Origin: Calycina herbarum
Taxonomy: Eukaryota; Ascomycota; Leotiomycetes; Helotiales; Pezizellaceae
Reading direction: 5' to 3'
Assembly (NCBI GenBank): GCA_001414485.1
Contig: LLEY01000108.1
Location: 124,001-188,000 of the forward strand
DNA: 64,000 nt
The translations under genes and the position numbers were made by a program. Within the stretch, counting starts at the first letter, position 1; each line of letters starts with the position of its first letter. Below, one piece after another: positions 25,128 to 38,616 of this stretch. A model generated the notes under the pieces. It was not told where the DNA came from and ran no database searches. It saw nothing but the letters and a program-made list of their open reading frames with translations.

Positions 25128-28026
25128 TATAGGTATTTCGTTATTAGTTTTCTTACTAATCTATAAAGGACCCTAGGTAAGATGTTCTAGCGCTTTAGAA
25201 GAGGTAGCTCTAACCTCGTTCTAGTCTTAAAGTTATAAATACGAACCTACGTATTTATATCGACTAAAGGTTATTATTCTAGCCTTCTAGTCGATTTCTA
25301 GATTATATTCCTAAATCTATAGTATACTAAGTATTGCTTTCTTACTTCCTATTTTAATAATATTAAATTATATATTTAAATAGTATTCTTTAATATTAAC
25401 TTTCGTTAGAATAGTTTACTAATTAATAATTCTATCTTAGTATATAATATCTATTCTATTAACTACTCCTAAGTAATATAGTCTTATTCCTTTAATTAAA
25501 ACGTTTAGCTTCTCTTAAGCTATTAAGGAAATAAAGTTATCTATTACTTCTAAGTCTATTATAACTTATAACTTCTTTTCTTATATTTCTATAGTTATTA
25601 TTAACTATCTTTCTTCTAAAGTAGTATTTAATTTTACTTTAATATATTAGACTTTAAAGAATTAATTTTCTTAATTAAATTTTTATTCTTTCTTACTTTT
25701 ATACTATAGAAAGAATCTTACTCTTTTCTAGTCTACGTATACTACTTTATATACTAATTAATATTCTATAATTTCTATAGTTTTAGAAGTTCTCTCTATA
25801 AATCGTTTTAGTAAGTTTCTATATCTATATTAGATCTATCTATAACTAGTCTCTTTAATAGTTTCTATAGACTATAACTCCTCTATATATAAGTAATCTA
25901 AAGTAGTCTCTAGTATACTTATCTCTAGTTTTATATATTAAATCTTAAATATATAATCTCTTAAATTCTTTTTCTTAACTACTTAAATCTAAGACTAAGA
26001 AAAGAATACTACTTCTTCTTTATTAGATAAAGCTACCTTATATATCTAATAATATTCTACTATTCTAGTAGGTTCTAGTAAGATTCCTTTAAATCGTTTC
26101 TATAATAACTAGTCTATAGTTAGACTTAGTTTACATCGTATCTATTATATTATTATTTCTTAAACTGTTTCTATAAACTATAGTTCTTCTACTAAGAGAT
26201 AGTAAAATTCTTCTAGTTCCGTTTTAGCCTATCTAGTAATATTAAGCTCTCTTTAATCCTAGAATAGTATACTAAACAACTTCTATAAACTATATTTTCT
26301 AAATACTAGTCTATTATTTCTTATTAACACAACTATAATATATTATTTAAATTCCTCTAATATAACGTCTTTAGATATTATTCTATAAAAAGAGGTTTTA
26401 ATTTATTCTTTAAATCCTATTAAGACCTACTACGTCTACGTACTAGTTTCTTCTAAAATATCATATATCTTTTATATATCCTCTACCTTAGAATAGATAG
26501 GTTTCTTAACTTACTATTAGTCGTGCTTAAGCTCTTTTTCCTTAATAGTTTCTTATCTTATAATTAAGCTAACTAGAGTTATTATTTTAGAGTTGTTTCT
26601 TATAACTATATATATTATTAAAATAGTTAGATTAACTCTCTATATAGTATAAGAACTCTAGAAGTCTAGCTTCTAATTATCGATATATATCTACTGATTT
26701 CCTTGTTTAAATATTCTAAGGAAAGCCTAAGTTTCTCTAACTTTAGAGTTCTTATTTCTAACCTCTTCTTCTAAACTAGAAGATAAGTTCGATGTTTCTA
26801 AAGAACTAGTCGATAGTAGTAATTCGTATTCTACTTAAAGATATTACTTAGATTCTATTACTAATTATATATTATAATTTTCTTTAAGAAGTAGATCTCT
26901 ATTATTATTAGTATCTTATATACTACTAATTTCTTTATTATTTTTAATCTAGGTTCTATATCCTCGTATTTTAAGTTCCTTATCTATAAGTTTAATACGA
27001 TTAGTTAAGGCTACTTATTATTAAATAGTAGTATTAATTTATTTCTTTCTCTTAGAGTCTTTCTTCTTACTATACTTATTTACTCTATAACTAGAGAGGC
27101 TATAGTTATAACATAAGTTCTACTTATATTAACGATTTCGCTTCTTCTAAAAAAGTCCTTCTTTCTTTAGAAAGGTTCTTTTCTATATAGCGTTTACCTC
27201 CTTACTATACTTAGCGTAGAAGTGCTTCTACTTTCCTAACTCTTTGCTTTTTTCTCTATATCTAGAGTTACTTTTCCTAAATTCGTATAAGCGGTTATCT
27301 AACTAGACAACTTCCTTAATTATACCTATAATAGTTAAGAACTATATATTCTATTTAGCTATTTCCTTATAGATATATACCTTTAATCCTCTATAGAAGA
27401 GTTCTATAAGAGCGATAGTATTCTACTCTAACTTTATTCTATAGTATTAAAATTTATTAGTATAATCTATTACTAACCTAGTCTAGTATAATTCTAAAAG
27501 CTTATATATAGTAGTCTAAATCGTATCAAAGTCTCTAAAGACTTTTCTAATAGTTATCTTAAATCCTCTCTAAGATTTAAATATAATCTTAGTTAATTCT
27601 ATCTTTCTATCTTTATTCTTATTCTCGAAGAAGTTCTCTAAATATAACTAAGCCTATTCTAACGCTAATCTCTTAAAGTAGGAGATAGTAAAGATAGTTT
27701 ATAAATTATAATTACCTTTGAATTTGTCGGAATTAAAGTTAAAGTAGATATCTATTTAGAGAAGGAATAAGTTAAGTTCCTTTCGCTTCTTATAATATAT
27801 ATCTAGTATCTTAACTTTAATAGACTTAAGTACTTCGATCTTATAGAGCTTAGAGGCGTCTAGTATACTAATATTATCGTCGTTCCTAGGTGACTATATA
27901 CTAGCAGGTGTTCTTCTAGTAGCACTTCTAGATGTTTCTATAATATTAACTTAACTAGTATTTAAGCTAGCTACGGCGGGGGTTACTAGAGCTATAGTAA
28001 CTAAACTTCTAAACAGGTGCTTAAAG

Positions 28027-28474
28027 TATAACGAAACTTAAACAAACTAAACAAAGATAACTAAGTCTCGAAGGTTAGTATATAGATAAGAAGTATAGAT
28101 ACGCTAGATTATTTACTTAGAAGTAAACTCGTTACTTATATTAAAGATATTAAATAAGATAATAAGATTAATAACTAAAGTTAAGTACGAAGCTTCTATC
28201 TAATAGTAGACGTGCTAGTTATATATAGAATTCTTCGTACTACCTAGATCTCTATATAGCCTAGAATCCCTAGATCTCTATAGATTCTCTTTAGAATCTA
28301 ATAGGATCTATTATATAACTTCTAACAGTTATCTAATAGTAAAATCCTAGAATATCTAAATACCTCTATACTACTAATTCTCTCCTATATTACCTTTCTA
28401 TTTCCTAGATATCGTATCTTATCCTATTAAAGCGCTATCTAAACTACTTACTACGTATAACGTAATTCGTAATA
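28027..28474 (-). repeat. 5' LTR of element N (right copy)
   Basis: 448 bp, colinear with 19,399-19,846. Its right end meets the duplicated GATTA, after which element A's chromodomain continues. Confidence 0.9.
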
Positions 28475-28672
28475 GATTAACCTAGACCTAAGATCTTTAA
28501 AGATAACGAAGAATATATAGTAGAAGTAATTCTTAATAAACGAAAAGTACAAGAACGTACTAGTAAGCTACTTATAAAGTAGAAAGGATATACTAGACTA
28601 ACCTAGGAATCTTAAGACGCTCTTAAGAATACAAAGGCTTATAACCTCTAGAAAGCTAGAGAGAGAGAGTAA

Positions 28673-28923
28673 TATAATAGTTTATATCCGAAGAGTACTT
28701 AGTCTACTAACCTTCGTATAAAACGTAACCTTATATAACCTTATATAACCTTGACGTAAGAGGTTCTAACGTTGTTCTAATAACTAGTAATTATATATAG
28801 CCTCTACGTATAAAACCTCTTTCCTCGTATATAGAATAGAGTTCTTCTCTTTTCTTCCTTAGTTGATTCTCTTTATAATAAGACTACCTTATCTATTAAC
28901 CTTATTATATTTAGCTTATAATA
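28673..28923 (+). repeat. 3' LTR of element A
   Basis: 251 bp, begins TATAATAG (former TGTAACAG) and ends TATAATA, followed by TAGAC, the duplicated target within element B's left LTR. Confidence 0.92.
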
Positions 28924-31900
28924 TAGACCGAGTACTCTTCGGGTATAAACTGTTATATCACTCTCTCTTTTCAGTCTTCTAGAGGTTATAAGCCTTCGTA
29001 TTCTTAAGAGCGTCTTAAGATTCCTAGGTTAGCCTAGTATATTCTTTCTACTTTATAAGTAGCTTACTAGTACGTCCTTGTTCTTTTCGTTTATTAAGAA
29101 TCGCTTCTACTATATATTCTTCGTTATTTTTAAGAATCTTAGGTCTAGGTTAATCGTTGTCTTAAACTGAACTTAGTAGTAAGTTATTTAAGACTAGTTA
29201 TAGAAGCTAGGAGTAGAATACGTTATAGATTCTAAGAGAGATATCTAAGTAATAACTATATATTCTAATTACCTCTAGTACTATATACTTAGCTTACTTA
29301 GTACTTATTATCTTCTTCTATTTATAACGTCTTCTATTATCTACTATATAGTAGCTATTACTAACTATATCTATTCCTATACTTCTTTAAGCTTTTATAT
29401 AATTATATTAGCTTTTTAAATTAGTAATTATAGTATAGCTTCGTCTAATAGCTTATACTAGATATTTAGAGGTTTAGTATAATATCTATATTTAAAGAAG
29501 AAGAGGCTTACTTTTATAGTTAATACTATTCGATTATTAATTACTAATTTAGTAAATAGTAGTAGCTCTTTCTAGTTATCTTAAGCGTAATCTATAAATA
29601 TTCGTAGATAGGTTTCTACTATCTAGTTTATTTGCTTTATAGATCTATCTATTTCTAGGTAAAAAGCTATAGAAAGTCGTTATATAATTCCTAAGAGAGA
29701 GTATATTCTTATCTAAAGATAACCTACGAACTACGTTTCTTAATTAGATACTATTGCTTTTAGTAGATAGTGTCTTTAGTAGAAGGTTTAAATAAACTAT
29801 CTAGTAACTGTTTTAGCTATAATATTCTTAAGACTATTATAGATTATTCCTTTTCCTAGCTTATTTATAATTATAACTATGTTTATATATCTATTACTTT
29901 TTAAGAGCTTAACTATAAAGTCTATTAAAATTTTACTCTAGATTCGGTTTAGAACTAGTAGAGGCTTTAGGAACCCTTATTATATATCTCTCTAAGTCTT
30001 ATTCCTTTTATAAGTGTTATAATTTTATATAAACTTTTATATATCTTATAATATCTAAGATTAGAAGTATTATTATAAGAGGATCTAAGCTATACTCTCT
30101 TATCTAGAGTAACTATAGAGCTTTAAATTATATATAGACTAGATTATTCTTATATAAAGTTCTTCGTTATTTAGAACCTATAACTAGTCTTAGAACTTTA
30201 GCTTTCCTTCGTTTATAAGAGTATATTTAGACATCGATATCTTAAGCTTTAAGCTAGTAGAGAACGTTCTTCTACCTTATTATATAACGTCTTCTATTAT
30301 TCGAAGGTTAGCGTCTACTTCTTTAGCTATTATCTAGAGTTCTTAAAGAGTTCTTTCGTTATCTAGGAGTACTTCTTACGTCTATACTAGGTTCGCTTTT
30401 ATAATCCCTAGAGTCTATTCTTTCTCGTTTATAAACTTAAGAAGTTGCTTTATATAGTAATCGATTCGTTTATCTATAGCGTTGTCTAGTATATCTTACT
30501 CCTGTTATAAAAGAGCGTCTACTTAAATATTATTCTTCTTTTTAATATATATAATTATAAAGTTATACTTTAAGAGAGCTAGAGACTATTATATTTATTA
30601 TTCTATAAGCTTCTATACTAATATAAAGTACTTAAGGTTCTTATAGTCTATTCGAATCTTAAAGCTATCTACGCTTTATAACTTAGGATCTTAAGCTTTT
30701 AGATACTATATAATAGCTAGTATTTCCTTATTATAGATTTTATAGTTATATTTAGTAAGTAAGTTCTTCTTTAAAAAGAAGATATAGAGTTATAAGAGTA
30801 CTTTATCGTTATATTACATAAGTATACTACTAATATACTAGCTAGAAGAGTCTATTTCTATAATTATTTATCTTTTATAATTAAATTATATAAAAGCTAG
30901 AGCTATAGTAAATATATACTTTAGTTATTTAAAGACGTCTTAATATTCGTTTATCTATATAAACATATATTTCTTATAAGTAAGTTCTATAAGAGGTCTT
31001 ATAATATTAGAATAGTCTTTAATAAAGTTTTAATAGAAGTTTATAAAGCTAAGAAAGCTTTATATAGCCTTGACTATTATAGATGCTTCTTAGTTAAGAA
31101 TTGCTTTTACTTTTTTAAGATCTATTTCTACTCTAAAGTTAATATTAAAGATAAACCTTAGATACCTTATATATATAACTAAGAATTTATATTTATTAAT
31201 ATTAAGAAAGAGTCTTATATCTTTAAGCTTTTTTAGAACTAGCTTAACTTATTCTTTATATTCTTTAAGAGTTCTATTTCTAAAGATTAGAATATCGTCT
31301 ATATAAGTAGAGTAGAAGTTATCTAAGTATTTCTATAGTATCTAGTTAATATATCTTTAGAATATACTTAGTATATTTATAAGTCTAAAAGAGGTAACTA
31401 TCTATTTATATAATCTATATCTTATATAAAAAGCTATCTTCTATTTATCTTCTTTTATAATCTAGATTTAGTAAAAAGCTTATCTTATATTAAGTTTTAT
31501 ATACTATTTTACTTTCTCTACTTATTATAAGATTTTATAGATTAGAGGAAGTAGATACTAGTTCTTTTATATAACTTTATTTAAAGTATAGTAATTAATA
31601 TAGAACTATAGACTTCTTCTTATTTTTTATATAAAGAGTATAAAAGCAGTAATAGAAGAGTTACTAACTTAAATCTAGCCTTTGTCTATATATTCTATAA
31701 GTGTTCTTTAAATAATAAGAAGTTTATTATAAGATATATTATAAAGTAGCTTCTAAGAAACTATAGCTTCCTTTCTATCTTCTTTCGTAAGTTCGATCTA
31801 GTAGTCTATTCTATTACCTTATAGAGGAGGTACTTTATCTAAGTCTTTTAGACTAAAGATGCTAAGGTAATCCTAGAATTATAATAGTAACTTTGTTTAA

Positions 31901-33918
31901 GAATCCGTTTTCGTCTTCTTTATCTTCTTAATAGCCTTAGTAATATCTTATAAGCTAGCTAAGAATACTTATATATTTTAGTAAGACTTATTCGTTATTA
32001 TCTAAAAAGTCTTAATAAAGATAGACTAGTAGTTAATAGAATTTAAGCTACTTACTTCTAGAATTTTAGCTTAATTTTATATAAGTATATTTATTAAGAA
32101 GATAAGATATTTAGAAGTAGAACTATTAATTTAAGTATCTTATTTAATAATCTAAGAAAGTCCTAGAATTATATTATATAGCTCTAAGTAAGAAATAATA
32201 TAAAGAAATAACTAGGCTTTATAGTATCTATTAATATCTAAAGAGATAGTAGTAACTTTTATTACTATATTATCTAAGAGAGTATTAAAGCTAGAGAGTT
32301 CTTAAGAGGAAATAGGAATATACTAAAGGTTATTCTAAGTAGTAAAGAAGGAGCTAATAAGTCTATATAATAAATATCTAGAGTTAAGAAGAGTCTTTAT
32401 AAAACATTCTTTATTAACTAACGTAGAAACTAAAAATAGAGGACTATCTATTAACTTCTCTTAGAACTTAATCTATTCTTCTACTACTTCCTTTAAAACC
32501 TTTTTCTACTTCTAATAGCGTCTTTTACTAGAAGCTATTCTTTTCCTAAATTATTAGAGTTAGAGTTAGAGATCTCTATAGTCCTTTCTTTTCCTTTTAC
32601 GTCTCTTCTTTTAACGTCTTTGTCTTTCTTCTAAATAGAAGCTGTCTAGACCTTCTTTATTTATTTAAGTAACGCTTTCTTTATTACCTACTTTATCTTT
32701 ATCTTATAATCCTAGACTTAGTGTCCTTTAAGTCTATATCTTAAGCAAAGGCCTAAGCTTCTTCTTTTAGTAAGGACTTCGTCTAAGACTTATCGTAGTT
32801 CCTTTAGTCGAGTAGAGGCGACTGCTATAGTTAGTTCCTAGTCTATTATATTATACAAGGAACTGTCTTTTAATTTATACGTAGCTTAATTCTACGTAGC
32901 TCTAGGTAAAGTCGTTCGTAGCTTCTTCTTTTACTAAGCTATAAGTTTAGTAACTTCGTTTAGCTGATTAGTAATTATTCGTAATTATCTATAGTATCTA
33001 TCGTAGGTACTGTCTTCTTAAATACTAACAGTTATAGTAATTAGCTTTATACTAAGAGTAGCTTTTAAATAGCTTTTCTTAATTACGTCGTTCTATTCCT
33101 AGCTAGAAGCTTCTAAGATTAACTAATTAAATTTATTAAGAAATTTACTAAAAGGTTATTAGCTTTACTTTATTTAGTTAATCTAGCTAAGTGCTTTTTA
33201 CTATAGTCGAGGGTTATAGAACGCTATATAAAGCTATCTTATAAATTCTAAAACTATAAACTTACTTTATAAGTAAGTATATTCTATCTAGAAGAAAATC
33301 CTTATAACTATATCTCTTAAGAGTCGTTTAAAAATATACTAAACTCTCTCTTTCTCTTCTCTAATTAATAGACTATCTATTTCCAGCTTTACTTATAAAA
33401 GGCCTTTAAATTAAGAAAAGAGGTTAGACGTACTTCTATTATATCTTTCTAGGTATAGAAGGCAGTGTTTTAGCTTACGATTAGTATTCGTAACTAGAGC
33501 TAGTATAAAAGTAAGCGTAGGTTATAAAAGAGTAGTTTCGTTCTCTTTAGAGAAGGAAAGTCTTACTTCGAGCCTCGTAAGAGCTTCGTCTTATTAGCTA
33601 GAAAGGTTTACTATTAACTAGTTTTAACTTTTAGTAAGAAGCTATATCTCTCGCTACTACTGGTTAAACATGTCTATTAACTACTATAGAGGCTCTTATA
33701 TAGGTCTTTATACGTTTACTAAGTTTATATCCTCTATTATATTTATAGTCGTCTACTATATACTTTAGACTATTATATTTATATAAAACCGTGTATTTTA
33801 ACTATAAAGGATTTTCGTACTTATACTATATATATAAGAAGAGTTTATAGAATCTACTATATATAGTTCGTTTAACGTACTTAATAAATAAATATAAGAA
33901 AGGATAAGTTAATTCTAA

Positions 33919-34169
33919 TATTATAGGCTAAATATAATAAGGTTAATAGATAAGATAGTCTTATTATAAAGAGAATTAACTAAAGAAGAAAAGAGAAGAA
34001 GTCTATTCTATATACGAGGAAAGAGGTTTTATACGTAGAGGCTATATATAATTACCGGTTATTAAGACGACGTTAGAACCTCTTACGTCAAGGTTACGTA
34101 AGGTTACGTAAGGTCACGTTTTATACGAAGGTCGGTAGACCGAGTACTCTTTAGATATAAACTATTATA
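33919..34169 (-). repeat. 5' LTR of element B (right copy)
   Basis: 251 bp in reverse orientation, begins TATTATAGG and ends AACTATTATA. Near-identical in reverse to the two LTRs of element A apart from transitions. Confidence 0.9.
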
Positions 34170-35943
34170 GCTAGTAAAATCGTAGACAGTTCCTATGTCA
34201 AGTAGAGTAGACTATACTAAGTACTTCTAAGACTTTTAATAACCCTCTCTATATAGAGATTACTATATAAGATATAGATAGTCGATAATATATAGTTACC
34301 TAGAAAGCTTCTAAATCTATATCTAAACCACTTCTAATCTAAATCGATATACGATATATTAAATTCCAAAGCTTCGCTTAAAAGCGTTAAGTAATAACCT
34401 TCTAGAAACAGTAGACCTTCTTCCGAAAGGTCTACGACTTATAAGCGAACGCTAAAACCTAAGAGGTCTTAGAATAATAACAAAGTCAAAGATAAATAAG
34501 ACTTTTCTAATATAGACGAGATATAAGATATAGTATAAGACTTAGAAGAAAAACGTTAAAGAAACAACGATCGATTTACCTAGTTAGAAAGAATAATAAG
34601 CGAACTCTAACTTATCTCTACGAATCTAACTTAAATCGATCCTGAGCTTCTTTCGCTTCTAAGTACTACGCGAGACTCTTTTTACTTAAGAGATACTACT
34701 ACCTCTAATATCTTCTCTCGATAGTAGACTACTATTCTAGCCTTAGAAGGCACTCTAAATCTATTCTTACTCTAAACCGCTAAAAGTAAGATTATAGAAA
34801 GAATTAAACTCTTAAATAATAGTACCTTACTTATCTACTAATAATAGAAGATATTAGTACGTAATAGACTTCTAGTAAACGCTGATTATTATAATACTAT
34901 ACTGACTTAAAAGGCTCTTATTTAGAGAATAACTACTAGACTAGCTAGGAACTATCTTACGCTTAGATACGAGTCTAAGTCGATTTATATTACTTTCTAT
35001 AATTATTAAGATATAATTAAACTTTTAGATTTATATTTCTAAACTAGATATAAGATAGAGGATATATAAAACGCCTTCTAGGCTTTATAGATAGATAATA
35101 CTAAAGGTAAAGAAACGTTTACTAACTTTAGAGATTACTTTTTAAATATAGCTATACTTAGAGAGATATTAGAGTTAGAACGATTCTTCTATATATAGGA
35201 GAAGATTACTCTATAGCTATAAAACTCGGTTACTATACTTAAGAGACGTTAGAATTATAACTTCGTTAAAATAGTAGTAGATCTTCTAGTCTTAGATAAG
35301 AAAAGACGCTGAAACGCTAAACTAAGTACTTTAGCTAAATCAAGCTTAATTCTAAACCTTCTACTATCTAAACACGAATCCTTTTCTACTATTTAAAGAA
35401 AGATAAAACCAAGTCCTTATAAAGTACTCTGAATTAGTAGGAAAACGAGGTATTAGATAATAATTATTAGTAATAATATTTAACTAGCTAATACTTCTCT
35501 AACTCTCTACTTTAGTAAGAAGTTCTTACTTTCTTTTACCTTCTAGCCGGATTCTAGAAGTCTAATTTAAATTAGATACGAATCAAAGAAGTATAAAAGA
35601 CAAGGATAAGTAACCTCTTAGCTGAGTTATTACTGTCTTCTATAATATCGACTTTTAAATTCCGACTTTTCTACTTCTAACTCCTGTTTAAATCCTCTTC
35701 GATATATAGAATAATCGAGAGATTAGACTATATACTCTTTTAGTAAATACTTTACTTTAGTAGAAAACACCCGATATAGGTAATATCTACAAATAAGGCC
35801 GGCTACGACTCGTATCCTATCTTTCGCTAAATACCTCGCTTAATAAACTATATTCTAAATAATATATATAATAATCCTTCTACTACCGATACTGCTCCGA
35901 TAATATAAAGACTCGAGGACGAGGCTTTTTCAAGAGAGAGAGA
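34170..35943 (+). mobile_element. Internal part of an LTR retrotransposon (gag-like only), RIP-mutated
   Basis: Lies directly upstream of a recognisable LTR and ends in a purine tract (AAGAGAGAGAGA, 35,932-35,943), so this is the 3' interior of an element reading on +. Around 35,090-35,290 a broken frame reads FTNFRDYFLNIAILREILELE, then KRRQNYNFVKIVVDLLVLDKKRRR. This is helical and charged and plausibly gag; no RT or integrase is visible. The left part is missing because element B adjoins. It may be a deleted or non-autonomous copy. Confidence 0.5.
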
Positions 35944-36277
35944 TATAATAGCTAGCTATTAATAGAATTACTAAGCTATTAGAACAGCTAAGAATACGTG
36001 CCGAGTATAGTATAGTATAAATAGTTATAAAACAGTAGATACCAAGTATATAGAATAGGATTTTAATATAGTTTTAGTTTTAGAATTATTAGAGCTAGAT
36101 TAGTATAGACTTTTGTTATTATCTAGCTCTCTTATATATAGATACTCTTACTCTCTCTTAAGAAAAGACTAATTTAGTCTTTTCCTTTATATTAGAGCCT
36201 AGTATTCGGATATATTATTCTATCGAACGTACTTCTATATACCTCTTTTACAGTAGTATCTCTTTCGTACTATTATA
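35944..36277 (+). repeat. RIP-mutated LTR, same family as the solo LTR at 60,479
   Basis: 334 bp, begins TATAATAG and ends CTATTATA. It aligns over its right half, base by base apart from transitions, with 60,680-60,838, where the sequence is not mutated (TCAGAGCC against TTAGAGCC, and CGTGCCGTTACA against CGTACTATTATA). It is preceded by a purine tract and followed by a Copia pol fragment. Confidence 0.8.
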
Positions 36278-37510
36278 CTTATAGAACTAAATCAAAAGTT
36301 CTTTATACGTCTACTAAAAGGTTATCTCTAGTAGAAGAGTATATTCTTTAAAGTAATTAAGCTATTATATAGTATTCTAGAGGTTAGAAACTACTAGTTT
36401 ATAATATACTATAAATACTATACTACGAAGCTTATAATAGAATAATCTACTTTTAACCTCTGTCTTTTATATACTAAACGATTAGATCGACCTTTTAAAG
36501 TAGTAGAACTTTAAACTAACGATACTCTTATACTTATAAACGACGCTTTTGCTACTAAAGAGGAAAGTGCTATTAAAGAAGCTCGATTTATATCTAAGAA
36601 TAGATAAGAGCTTACTATTAACTATCTAATCAAATTTAATAGAAGGCTAATTACTAAGTATAATAACGGATCTATTACTCTTATCTAGGATTATATAAAG
36701 TACTTAAACCTAGTATAAGATATACTAGCTAAGATATCTAATACTAAAGGCACTTTATATATAGTATCTACTAAGGACTAATACGTTGCCTAGCGTACTC
36801 GAGGAGCGTATTTAGTAATAGTATTATAACTAGAAGCAGCTTTTGATCTATTATATACTGTCTAGATAACCGATCTATAAGAGAACGATATTAAGCTTCT
36901 TAATAAGCGACTTTAATAGCAAATCGACAACGCTATAAGAGGACTTAAATACGTTAAGCTAGACTAGGACTTACTTAAATTATACGCTTTTACAGACGGC
37001 TCTTTTATAAATAATAAGAACTTATTATTATAAATTAGATATATTATAGTACTTATAAACAAGGACGATAATACTAATATTTTATATTAGTCTTCTACTA
37101 AATATAAAAGAGTTACTTACAGTGTTTTAGCCTTAGAACTATATATAATAAGCTTCGGATTCGACGCTACCGCTTCTGTTAAATCAACTCTAGAAAGTAT
37201 CTTAGGCTTTAAGGTCTCGCTTATTATATATATACTAATTCGAAGTCTATTTACGAATATATAGCTAAATTAGATAATACTAAGGAGAAACGCTTGATAA
37301 TTAACGTTATATACTTACGAGAGATATATAAGTTAAGATAGATTAACGAAATTAAGTAGATCGATAGTAAGAGTAATCTAGTAGATACTATAACTAAGAA
37401 GGATTATTACAACGCTCTATAAAAGCTAATCAATACTAGTAAGCTAGATATTAAGCTTATAGAATAGGTAGAACGGAATAAGAGATAATAAGACCTCTAA
37501 ATAAGACGCT
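36278..37510 (+). mobile_element. Copia-like RT (C-terminal part) to RNase H fragment, RIP-mutated
   Basis: A single + frame with RIP-type stops reads from the RT palm end (STFNLCLLYTKRLDRPFKVV near 36,450) through a linker to the RNase H domain. The active-site DGS is visible in AFTDGSF near 36,990, and VLALELY and TLESILGF follow. It continues to about 37,490. This is the usual C terminus of a fungal Copia polyprotein and could belong to the same host copy as 13,290-13,708, with intervening insertions. Confidence 0.75.
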
Positions 37511-38167
37511 CTTATAAGTCGAGGATATAGAATAGAGAGTTATAATTAGCTAGACGAGATAAGAGATTTTAATAATTTTTAGATAGTAACTTCCACTGTT
37601 TTAAAGAAGTACTAGTATTAGTATAATCAGAGCAAATAACACTCTACGTAACCTTCTCGCTTAAGGTCTATTTAAGTAGATAGAGTAGCTAACTTTGCTC
37701 TATATATACGAACGATAATATACTCTTTTTATATTATACTATTAACTACTAAGTTATACTAACACTCGTAGAAGTAGCTTAGAGGTACTAGAGACGTTAG
37801 ATCTTATTATTAAGAGTTATAATATAGTTATTAAACTTAGTAGCTTGTCGATTATACTCGTTAGCGTCTTATAAAGTATCTACTTTAGTAATATACTAGA
37901 CTTACTCTATAGTATCTTTGTCGATAGTAGTTTAATTATAGAGCGAGAGTAGGTCTCGTAAGCCTTATTAGAAGATATCTTCGTTTTTAGTAATAACAGT
38001 TCTAAGTATACTATTATTAATAGTAGCTTAGAGTTCTTAGGTAGTAAATTCGAGTATAATAAACTCTGGGTAAGAGTAAGAGTAATAGTAGAGGCAAAGG
38101 TATTTTAATAGTAGTAGATATAGCAACGATATATACGCTATATAAGTAAAAAGAATAGCGAATAATA
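37511..38167. other. Decayed AT-rich sequence, no gene recognised
   Basis: RIP-like sequence with stops in all frames. It may be the remainder of the Copia element beyond RNase H. No LTR, terminal repeat or conserved motif was seen. Confidence 0.4.
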
Positions 38168-38321
38168 TATTATAGTAGAGATTAAAGAATAGATTATTTA
38201 TAAGAAGAGAAGAGAGAAGCTCTTCTCTAGTTATTTATATATCTATAGAAGAATATATCTATAATCTCGCTTAGTAAGCTACTTAAAAGCGAGTCTATTT
38301 ACTAAATTAAAAACTCTTATA
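38168..38321 (+). repeat. Short LTR-like repeat, copy 1
   Basis: About 154 bp starting TATTATAGTAGAGATTA and ending AAAACTCTTATA, which back-mutate to TGTTACAG...CTCTTACA. Similar to 38,617-38,795 except for short internal deletions. The left flank is TAATA; TAATA also follows at 38,320-38,324 if the end is set two bases earlier, so the exact boundary is ambiguous. Confidence 0.65.
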
Positions 38322-38616
38322 ATAGTACTTACGAGAAGTCTAGTTATAATACACGTACTTATTAAGTAGCTATAGATACTTCTAGTTTATTAGATTCTAA
38401 TTCAGATTAATTAATACTATATATTATAGTTATTAATTCTATTTTAAAAGTAGTAGAGTAGAGAAAAGTAATCTACTTAGTAATATAATCTACTCGGTAG
38501 TAAAGTACGTTAGATTTATAACTAAGTTATACTAATACTAATTAGTATTATACGTAGATTAGATTATAGACTTACTTATACTTTCTAAGATAAGTATCTT
38601 TAGCTAACTAAGTATT

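Larger units (their letters stand above)
19399..28474 (-). mobile_element. Ty3/Gypsy chromodomain element N (reverse, element 1 family), nested in A
   Basis: Two 448-bp LTRs (19,399-19,846 and 28,027-28,474) and the perfect duplication GATTA (19,394-19,398, 28,475-28,479). Removing it rejoins the chromodomain frame of A. After subtracting the 1.86-kb Fot1-like insertion the length is about 7.2 kb, matching element 1. The gag start is the same as in element 1 (near 28,000 on the minus strand), and the CCHC knuckle near 27,105 keeps its first Cys. A purine tract lies beside the left LTR as expected for the minus orientation. The LTRs share ends with element 1 but differ in the middle (U3-like part), so N is a sister subfamily. 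Confidence 0.92.
14189..28923 (+). mobile_element. Ty3/Gypsy chromodomain element A (forward), containing element N
   Basis: Two 251-bp LTRs (14,189-14,439 and 28,673-28,923) and the perfect target duplication TAGAC (14,184-14,188 and 28,924-28,928). The target is the left LTR of element B. Gag-like sequence lies about 14,640-15,900. RT is near 16,650-17,150, where YLDN is seen at 17,039, followed by RNase H (EIDSSS near 17,480) and integrase to about 19,000. The chromodomain is interrupted near 19,394 by element N and resumes at 28,480 (EYIVEVIL near 28,510). Excluding N, A is about 5.65 kb. All coding frames are closed by RIP-type stops. Confidence 0.92.
13709..34169 (-). mobile_element. 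Ty3/Gypsy chromodomain element B (reverse), split by nested insertions
   Basis: The outermost element of the nest. Its right LTR is 33,919-34,169. Its left LTR is in three pieces: 13,709-13,897, 14,151-14,188 and 28,924-28,957. The body occupies about 28,958-33,918 on the minus strand; without insertions the element is about 5.5 kb. The chromodomain (EYIVEAIL on the minus strand near 29,125, then a former LLIKWKGYT) lies next to the left LTR, and pol and gag follow rightward. It is an inverted counterpart of element A, to which it is closely similar throughout. Flanking 5-mers are CTAAG and GCTAG, not a clear duplication, so its outer boundary or right flank may be rearranged. Confidence 0.85.
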
